Assembly (NCBI GenBank): GCA_030152985.1
Contig: JASLIE010000177.1
Coordinates: 1-5,220, forward strand
DNA: 5,220 bases
Direction of reading: 5' to 3'
From: Bacillaceae bacterium
GTDB lineage: Bacteria; Bacillota; Bacilli; Bacillales; Amphibacillaceae
Shown: positions 1 through 5,220 of the stretch, piece after piece
How the letters are laid out: every line of letters starts with the position of its first letter
Position numbering within the stretch: the stretch's first letter is position 1
Made by a program: the position numbers and the translations under genes
The notes under the pieces: generated by a model
The model's database searches: none
Told to the model about the DNA's origin: nothing
Seen by the model: only the letters and a program-made list of their open reading frames with translations

Positions 1-1030
1 GCGCATGATCTAAACCTGACTCCGTTTTAATCGCTATTCGAGTCATCGTTTGTACAGATTCGACAGGGAAATCTCCTGCTGCTGTTTCACCTGACAACAT
101 AATTGCATCTGTTCCATCTAATATAGCATTTGCTACATCAGAAGCCTCAGCTCGAGTAGGTCTTGGATCCCACTGCATTGAATCAAGCATTTGTGTTGCG
201 GTAATGACTGGTTTACCAACATTATTACACTCATTAATCAATTTCTTTTGAACAAGCGGAACATCTTCAGCAGGAATTTCAACCCCTAAATCTCCGCGTG
301 CGACCATAATCCCATAACTTGCATCTAATATTTTACTAAAATTATCAACACCTTCTTGGTTTTCAATTTTAGAAATTATTTGAATATCTTGACCTTCATT
401 TTCTTCAAGTAATTTATTTATGGCAAACACATCTTTTGGACCTCTCACAAATGAAGCAGCAATAAAATCTACTTCTTGTTCAATACCGAATAAAATATCT
501 GATTTGTCTTTCTCTGTAATAGAAGGTAAGTTAACACGCGCACTTGGCACATTAACTCCTTTACGATCTTTAATTTCACCGGCATTGACTACCCGTGTGT
601 TAATTTCATTCAGTTCTTTATCAATTGATAGAACTTTCAACTCAATTAAACCATCATCTAGCGAAATAATTGTTCCCGGCTCAACATCATTAATTAACCC
701 CTTATAAGTAACTGAAAACTTATCACTTGTTCCTAAAACATCTGCCATAGAAACAAGCACTTCCTCACCCCGTACTAAATCTGCCCTTCCATCTTGAAAT
801 TTACCTGTACGTATTTCAGGACCTTGTAGGTCAAGTAGAATTCCTATTGTCTTGCCCAAATCAGCAGCTGCCTGGCGAATGTTTTTAATTCTTACTTTAT
901 GTTGATCATAGTCACCATGTGAAAAGTTTAAACGAGCAACGTCCATTCCTTCTGAAATTAATTTTTTAAGTGTCGTTAAATCTTCAGATGCAGGTCCAAT
1001 TGTACAGACTATTTTTGTTTTTTTATTCAT
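1..1030 (-). CDS. pyk: Pyruvate kinase, N-terminal 343 residues (3' end beyond the left edge)
   Basis: Cytosolic glycolytic enzyme that transfers phosphate from phosphoenolpyruvate to ADP, giving pyruvate and ATP. The frame is open from an ATG at 1028-1030 to the left edge. Visible motifs: the N-terminal [22 protein letters not shown] (R33, N35, S37; substrate and K+ site); D67 in [10 protein letters not shown]; an inserted B domain at about residues 70-168; SKIEN with catalytic K221 and metal ligand E223; ARGDLG with D247; TATQMLDSM (from about T277); [14 protein letters not shown]. Bacillus enzymes are about 585 residues and carry an extra C-terminal PEP-utiliser-like domain; that region is outside the window, so its presence is unknown. 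Two sites differ from the usual Bacillus sequence: Leu-Gln at 68-69 where Thr-Lys is normal, and Trp-Asp at 287-288 where Arg-Asn is usual. It lies 22 bp after pfkA, almost certainly in the same transcript. Identity is very secure. Confidence 0.97.
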   Translation of the reverse strand, partial: MNKKTKIVCTIGPASEDLTTLKKLISEGMDVARLNFSHGDYDQHKVRIKNIRQAAADLGKTIGILLDLQGPEIRTGKFQDGRADLVRGEEVLVSMADVLGTSDKFSVTYKGLINDVEPGTIISLDDGLIELKVLSIDKELNEINTRVVNAGEIKDRKGVNVPSARVNLPSITEKDKSDILFGIEQEVDFIAASFVRGPKDVFAINKLLEENEGQDIQIISKIENQEGVDNFSKILDASYGIMVARGDLGVEIPAEDVPLVQKKLINECNNVGKPVITATQMLDSMQWDPRPTRAEASDVANAILDGTDAIMLSGETAAGDFPVESVQTMTRIAIKTESGLDHA

Positions 1031-1038
1031 AATTTATT

Positions 1039-1044
1039 CTCCTT
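1039..1044 (-). promoter_or_regulatory. Ribosome binding site of pyk
   Basis: On the minus strand this reads AAGGAG and ends 8 nt before the pyk ATG. It fills much of the 22-bp pfkA-pyk gap. The gap has no room for a terminator and shows no separate promoter, which supports pfkA-pyk co-transcription. Confidence 0.85.
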
Positions 1045-1052
1045 AATTAAAC

Positions 1053-2051
<999 letters not shown>

Positions 2052-2098
2052 TTAAATCAAAAGATTTATCATCGATTTACAAACTCTTAATTAAGTCT

Positions 2099-2127
2099 AG
2101 TATACATTATTTTCAACATTTATAATA
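2099..2127 (-). promoter_or_regulatory. Weak candidate sigma-A promoter for pfkA-pyk
   Basis: On the minus strand a TATACT hexamer (2099-2104) matches five of six bases of the sigma-A -10 consensus. It lies downstream of the accA terminator and would give a leader of roughly 80 nt before pfkA. At 17-bp spacing the -35 position reads TATTAT (2122-2127), a poor match. A TTGAAA at 2111-2116 is too close to pair with it. A promoter is expected here because of the upstream terminator and the known separate pfkA-pyk transcript in B. subtilis, but its exact position is a guess. The leader also holds short AT-rich palindromes at 2053-2068 and 2086-2095 of unknown meaning. Confidence 0.35.
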
Positions 2128-2152
2128 ACTAAGCCTTTTAAAAATTAAACAC

Positions 2153-2180
2153 AAAAAAAGGCTGACAGAGTCAACCTTTT
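2153..2180 (-). terminator. Rho-independent terminator after accA
   Basis: On the minus strand the arms AAAAGGTTGAC (2170-2180) and GTCAGCCTTTT (2156-2166) form an 11-bp stem with one G-U wobble and a 3-nt TCT loop. Seven consecutive T follow (2153-2159). The stem begins with the last two bases of the accA TAA stop codon, so there is no 3' spacer. It should end the accDA transcript and separate it from pfkA-pyk. Confidence 0.92.
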
Positions 2181-3141
2181 ATAAACGTGTTTCAGAATAG
2201 TCACCAATTTTCTTATATTTTTGCCAGCGTGCTTCAAGCAGGTCTTCTGACTTTTGTTTTGACAGTGTAGTAAGCGATTCCTTTAAAACATCATCAATGT
2301 ACTGCGCTTGCTTTTTAACATCGCGATGCGCACCACCTAATGGTTCTTTAATGACTTTATCAACAATATCAAAGTCTTTTAAATCCTGTGCAGTAATACG
2401 CATTGATTCAGCAGCACGCTTAGCAAGACTCGCATCCTTCCAAAGAAGGGCTGCCGCGCCTTCAGGTGAAATAACTGAGTATGTAGAGTTTTCAAGCATA
2501 TGTAAATGATCACCTACACCAAGCCCAAGCGCTCCACCACTTCCGCCTTCACCAATCACTACACAAATAATTGGAACCTTCAAGCCTGCCATTTCAATTA
2601 AGTTATGTGCAATTGCTTCACTTTGTCCTCTTTCTTCAGCTGCTTTTCCAGGATAAGCACCTTTAGTGTCAATAAAACAGATAATTGGTCGCCCAAACTT
2701 TTCTGCTTGCTTCATATGACGAATCGCTTTTCGGTAGCCTTCCGGATGTGGCATACCAAAGTTTCGACGGATATTTTCCTTTGTGTCCTTTCCCCTTTGA
2801 TGACCAACAACTGTAATCGCCTGATTATTGTATAAAGCAATACCTGAAACAATGGCTTCGTCGTCTCCATAGTATCGATCACCATGGAACTCAATAAAGT
2901 CTGTAAATAGTTCACTAATATAATCAAGTGTTGTAGGTCTTTCTTGATGACGTGCCATTTGAACTCTATCCCATGGTTCTAAGTTTGAATAAACATCTTT
3001 TTCTAAAATCAATAGTTTTTTTTCTAGTTCTGCTACTTCATTTGATAAGTCTATCTCACTATCAAGTGATAACTTTTTGAGCTCAATAATTTTTTCGCGT
3101 AAGCTTACGATTGGCTTTTCAAATTCTAAAACATATTTCAT
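2179..3141 (-). CDS. accA: Acetyl-CoA carboxylase carboxyltransferase, alpha subunit
   Basis: Alpha half of the carboxyltransferase. With AccD it moves the carboxyl group from carboxybiotin on AccB to acetyl-CoA, making malonyl-CoA for fatty acid synthesis in the cytosol. Its 320 residues are typical of the family. A charged helical N-terminal segment (about residues 10-48) is followed by the crotonase-fold carboxyltransferase domain. Visible conserved blocks: [12 protein letters not shown] (about 55-65), FHGDR (85-89), [11 protein letters not shown] (113-123), [13 protein letters not shown] (127-139), [10 protein letters not shown] (156-165), the glycine-rich [12 protein letters not shown] (197-208, oxyanion and CoA region), and [12 protein letters not shown] (225-236). 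The ATG start lies in an ATGA overlap with the accD stop, and a GAGGAAG Shine-Dalgarno sits inside the end of accD, so the two are probably translationally coupled for equal subunit output. All expected motifs are intact. Confidence 0.98.
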   Translation of the reverse strand: MKYVLEFEKPIVSLREKIIELKKLSLDSEIDLSNEVAELEKKLLILEKDVYSNLEPWDRVQMARHQERPTTLDYISELFTDFIEFHGDRYYGDDEAIVSGIALYNNQAITVVGHQRGKDTKENIRRNFGMPHPEGYRKAIRHMKQAEKFGRPIICFIDTKGAYPGKAAEERGQSEAIAHNLIEMAGLKVPIICVVIGEGGSGGALGLGVGDHLHMLENSTYSVISPEGAAALLWKDASLAKRAAESMRITAQDLKDFDIVDKVIKEPLGGAHRDVKKQAQYIDDVLKESLTTLSKQKSEDLLEARWQKYKKIGDYSETRL

Positions 3142-4028
3142 GCTTCTTCCTCACTTTCTTTTAGGTTTGGATGAGGCATGTGTAAACGAATGAGTGTTCC
3201 GAGTGTTTCTCGCATGGCATGACGATGAATTATCTTATCTAATTGGCCGTGTTTTAGCAGAAATTCGGATGTTTGAAAATCTTTAGGTAGTTTTTCTCTG
3301 ATCGTTTGTTCGATAATACGTCTTCCTGCAAAACCTATGAGTGCCCCCGGTTCCGCAAAGTTATAATCCCCTTGAGAAGCAAAACTTGCCGAAACACCAC
3401 CTGTTGTTGGATTTGTCATAACAGAAATCATTAATAGTCCTGCTGTCGAATGACGTTTTAAGGCAACTGATACTTTAGTCATTTGCATTAAACTCAAAAC
3501 ACCTTCTTGCATCCTCGCACCACCTGATGCGGTAAAGATTATAAAAGGAATCCTTTCTTCTCTTGCTCGCTCAATAGCACGTGCTATTTTTTCTCCAACA
3601 ACCGATCCCATACTTCCCATCCTAAATCCTGCATCCATTACACAGACAGCAACCGAAAGACCTTCAATTAAACCCCGACCTGAAACAACCGCTTCAGTCA
3701 GACCCGTTTTTTCTTGATCGCGTTCGACTTTTTCTAGATAGTCAGGAAAATCAAGTGGGTTTGTTGTTGACAAATCTGCATCCCATTCTTCAAATGTCTC
3801 AAAGTCAAACAAACTTTCAATCCTTTGTTTAGCTGTGAGTTGACCATGATGATCACATTTATAACAGACATTTAAGTTTTTTTCTAAATCCTTACTATAA
3901 TAAACCTCATTACAGTCTGGACATTTGGTCATCAAGCCTTTTGGAACATCAATTTTACTTGATACTGTATTTTTATTATGTGCTTTATTTTTTGGTAGAT
4001 CTTTGCTTGAAAATATTTTCTTAAGCAA
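3138..4028 (-). CDS. accD: Acetyl-CoA carboxylase carboxyltransferase, beta subunit (TTG start)
   Basis: Beta half of the carboxyltransferase; forms an alpha2-beta2 enzyme with the downstream AccA product. It has 296 residues, close to the Bacillus protein. A basic, variable N-terminus (residues 1-30) precedes a four-cysteine zinc ribbon with C36, C39, C55 and C58, spaced CX2C-X15-CX2C as in the E. coli subunit, where the ribbon is implicated in nucleic acid binding and autoregulation. The carboxyltransferase domain shows [13 protein letters not shown] (135-147), [11 protein letters not shown] (166-176), [14 protein letters not shown] (205-218), and [12 protein letters not shown] (226-237). 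The start is TTG at 4026-4028: it gives the expected MLKKIF N-terminus and follows a very strong Shine-Dalgarno by 5 nt, and no ATG is better placed. The acidic tail ESEEEA ends in the ATGA overlap with accA. Confidence 0.98.
   Translation of the reverse strand: MLKKIFSSKDLPKNKAHNKNTVSSKIDVPKGLMTKCPDCNEVYYSKDLEKNLNVCYKCDHHGQLTAKQRIESLFDFETFEEWDADLSTTNPLDFPDYLEKVERDQEKTGLTEAVVSGRGLIEGLSVAVCVMDAGFRMGSMGSVVGEKIARAIERAREERIPFIIFTASGGARMQEGVLSLMQMTKVSVALKRHSTAGLLMISVMTNPTTGGVSASFASQGDYNFAEPGALIGFAGRRIIEQTIREKLPKDFQTSEFLLKHGQLDKIIHRHAMRETLGTLIRLHMPHPNLKESEEEA
3146..3152 (-). promoter_or_regulatory. Ribosome binding site of accA inside accD
   Basis: On the minus strand this reads GAGGAAG, 4 nt before the accA ATG, within the codons for the acidic AccD C-terminus. 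Together with the 4-bp ATGA overlap it points to coupled translation. Confidence 0.7.
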
Positions 4029-4033
4029 ATAAA

Positions 4034-4042
4034 CTCCTCCTC
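4034..4042 (-). promoter_or_regulatory. Strong ribosome binding site that fixes the accD TTG start
   Basis: On the minus strand this reads GAGGAGGAG, followed by TTTAT and then TTG. It contains a full AGGAGG core, which would compensate for the weak TTG initiation codon, and it is the main reason to accept that codon as the accD start. Confidence 0.88.
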
Positions 4043-4050
4043 TATGAAAC

Positions 4051-4069
4051 TGTCAAAACATACATGACA
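4051..4069 (-). repeat. Inverted repeat just upstream of the accD ribosome binding site
   Basis: The arms TGTCA and TGACA are separated by 9 bp (positions 4051-4055 and 4065-4069). The element lies 8 bp upstream of the accD Shine-Dalgarno. It could be an operator or a weak hairpin in the leader; five-base arms in AT-rich DNA can also arise by chance. Confidence 0.35.
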
Positions 4070-4072
4070 ATT

Positions 4073-4110
4073 GTATATCATTATCACAAATTCATTTATG
4101 ATAACTATAC
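4073..4110 (-). promoter_or_regulatory. Palindromic, operator-like element upstream of accDA
   Basis: The core at 4081-4104 is an inverted repeat with 11-bp arms (TTATCACAAAT and ATTTATGATAA on the plus strand) that match at 10 of 11 positions around a 2-bp centre. An outer pair, GTATA (4073-4077) and TATAC (4106-4110), extends the symmetry with unequal spacing. It lies about 45-80 bp upstream of the accD start, where an operator would be expected. No T-tract follows in the direction of transcription, so it does not look like a terminator. I do not recognise it as a FapR site. The presence of symmetry is certain; its function is inferred. Confidence 0.5.
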
Positions 4111-4149
4111 GATAATTCACAGTGTTTATCTAGCTATTTTTAATATTTC

Positions 4150-5220
4150 TCAATCAATTTGACTCAATTTACGCGTATTTTCTGCAACCTCTTCAGGATC
4201 CAGTTGTCTGCGAGCAACGCCTGACTCCATTGCTGCTTGAGCGACATATTTAGCTACATTCGGTGCTACACGAGAGTCAAATGGGTTAGGAATGACATAG
4301 TCTTCATTTAATTCTTCTTCTGAAATCAGTGAAGCAATTGCCTCTACAGCTGCCTGTTTCATTTTATCATTTATACGTGTAGCCCAAACATCAAGAGCTC
4401 CTCTAAAAATACCTGGAAAAGCAAGCACATTATTAACTTGATTTGGATAATCAGAGCGTCCTGTTCCAATGATTCTAGCTCCTGCTTTTTTCGCTACATC
4501 GGGTAAAATTTCCGGATCTGGATTTGCCATTGCAAAAATAATCGGATCTTTAGCCATTTTCTTTATCATCTCTTCAGTCAGTGCTCCGCCTACTGAGACA
4601 CCAATAAATACATCGGCACCTTCGATGACATCAATTAAATCACCTGATATTTTATCTCTGTTTGTAAATTTAGCAATTAAATCTTTTACCTCGTTCATTC
4701 TTTGAGGTCTTCCTTCATAAATAGCACCTTGCGAATCACACATAACCATATGACGTACTCCAAAACTTCTCAGCAATCTAATAATAGCAACTCCAGCTGC
4801 ACCTGCACCATTTGCAACTACCTTGATTTCAGAAAAGTCTTTCCCAACTAATTTAAGTGCATTCATTAGACCTGCTACCGTAACAATTGCAGTTCCATGT
4901 TGGTCATCATGAAAAATTGGTATACGTGTTTCTTTTTTCAATCTTTCTTCTATAATAAAACAGTTAGGTGCCGCGATATCTTCTAAATTAACCCCACCGA
5001 AAGTTGGCTCCATTAATTTAACTGTTTGAACAATCTCATCGACACTATTTGTAGCAAGTGCAATCGGAAATGAATCAACACCTGCAAATGTCTTAAATAA
5101 TACTGATTTACCTTCCATCACAGGGAGCGATGCCTCAGGCCCAATATTACCTAAACCTAAAACTGCAGAACCATCTGTTACAACAGCAACCGTATTCCCT
5201 TTCATTGTGTAATCATAAAC
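4150..5220 (-). CDS. ytsJ: Malic enzyme, C-terminal 356 residues (5' end beyond the right edge)
   Basis: Oxidatively decarboxylates malate to pyruvate and CO2 while reducing NAD(P)+. The frame enters at 5220 in the YDYTMKGN block, so the true start lies outside; the Met at 5203-5205 is internal. B. subtilis YtsJ is about 410 residues, so roughly 50 are missing. Counting from the edge, visible motifs are the catalytic-lysine block [10 protein letters not shown] (K43), NLEDIAAPN (E80, D81) and FHDDQHGT (D105) for metal and malate, the Rossmann GAGAAG (138-143), [11 protein letters not shown] (161-171), ANPDPE (232-237) and [15 protein letters not shown] (263-277). No C-terminal phosphotransacetylase-like domain is present, so it is the short YtsJ type rather than E. 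coli MaeB. YtsJ prefers NADP in B. subtilis; the cofactor here is inferred. W279 replaces a usual Arg or Gly. No terminator separates it from accD, so read-through is possible. Confidence 0.95.
   Translation of the reverse strand, partial: VYDYTMKGNTVAVVTDGSAVLGLGNIGPEASLPVMEGKSVLFKTFAGVDSFPIALATNSVDEIVQTVKLMEPTFGGVNLEDIAAPNCFIIEERLKKETRIPIFHDDQHGTAIVTVAGLMNALKLVGKDFSEIKVVANGAGAAGVAIIRLLRSFGVRHMVMCDSQGAIYEGRPQRMNEVKDLIAKFTNRDKISGDLIDVIEGADVFIGVSVGGALTEEMIKKMAKDPIIFAMANPDPEILPDVAKKAGARIIGTGRSDYPNQVNNVLAFPGIFRGALDVWATRINDKMKQAAVEAIASLISEEELNEDYVIPNPFDSRVAPNVAKYVAQAAMESGVARRQLDPEEVAENTRKLSQID

Noticed and set aside
420..707. 95-codon open frame on the plus strand, antisense to pyk
   Set aside because: It lies wholly within the well-supported pyk frame and has no recognisable domain. 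It is a mirror of the coding strand.
2071..2090. Possible CcpA cre-like site around ATCGAT in the pfkA leader (TGTAAATCGATGATAA on the minus strand)
   Set aside because: The spacing between TG and CG is one base too long for the cre consensus, and the second half lacks the expected C. The resemblance is not good enough to call.
3932..4120. 62-codon minus-strand frame starting in the accD upstream gap and running into accD in another frame
   Set aside because: It shares most of its length with the accD coding region and has no convincing Shine-Dalgarno or known motif. It begins within the palindromic region. A leader peptide cannot be excluded but nothing supports it.
4029..4149. Terminator for the malic enzyme gene, or a FapR operator
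   Set aside because: The inverted repeats here are AT-rich and have no following T-tract, and I could not find a sequence resembling the FapR palindrome.

Overview
The window is an AT-rich stretch of a Bacillales-type (Bacillota) chromosome, most likely Bacillaceae. The protein sequences are close to the Bacillus/Geobacillus versions of each enzyme. The gene order malic enzyme - accD - accA - pfkA - pyk matches the known ytsJ-accD-accA-pfkA-pyk block of Bacillus subtilis. I cannot name genus or species with confidence. All five genes lie on the minus strand, so transcription runs from high to low coordinates, and the first and last genes are cut by the window edges.

Layout in transcription order: (1) a malic enzyme, 3' part only, from the right edge to 4150; (2) a 121-bp gap holding palindromic, operator-like sequence and a strong Shine-Dalgarno; (3) accD, with a TTG start, overlapping accA by 4 bp (ATGA); together they encode both halves of the acetyl-CoA carboxylase carboxyltransferase; (4) a strong intrinsic terminator that begins inside the accA stop codon; (5) a gap with a weak promoter candidate; (6) pfkA, followed after 22 bp by pyk, which runs off the left edge. 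The terminator divides the block into an upstream carbon-to-malonyl-CoA unit (malic enzyme, accDA) and a downstream glycolytic unit (pfkA-pyk).

Functionally the genes surround the pyruvate node. PfkA commits fructose-6-phosphate to glycolysis, Pyk makes pyruvate and ATP, malic enzyme makes pyruvate plus reduced nicotinamide cofactor from malate, and AccDA completes malonyl-CoA synthesis for fatty acids.

This is a conserved housekeeping locus, and I found no mobile element, CRISPR array, RNA gene, defence system or novel gene in it. The points worth a second look are small: a mixed monovalent-cation motif in pyruvate kinase, an unusual loop and an eight-G run in pfkA, and inverted repeats upstream of accDA.
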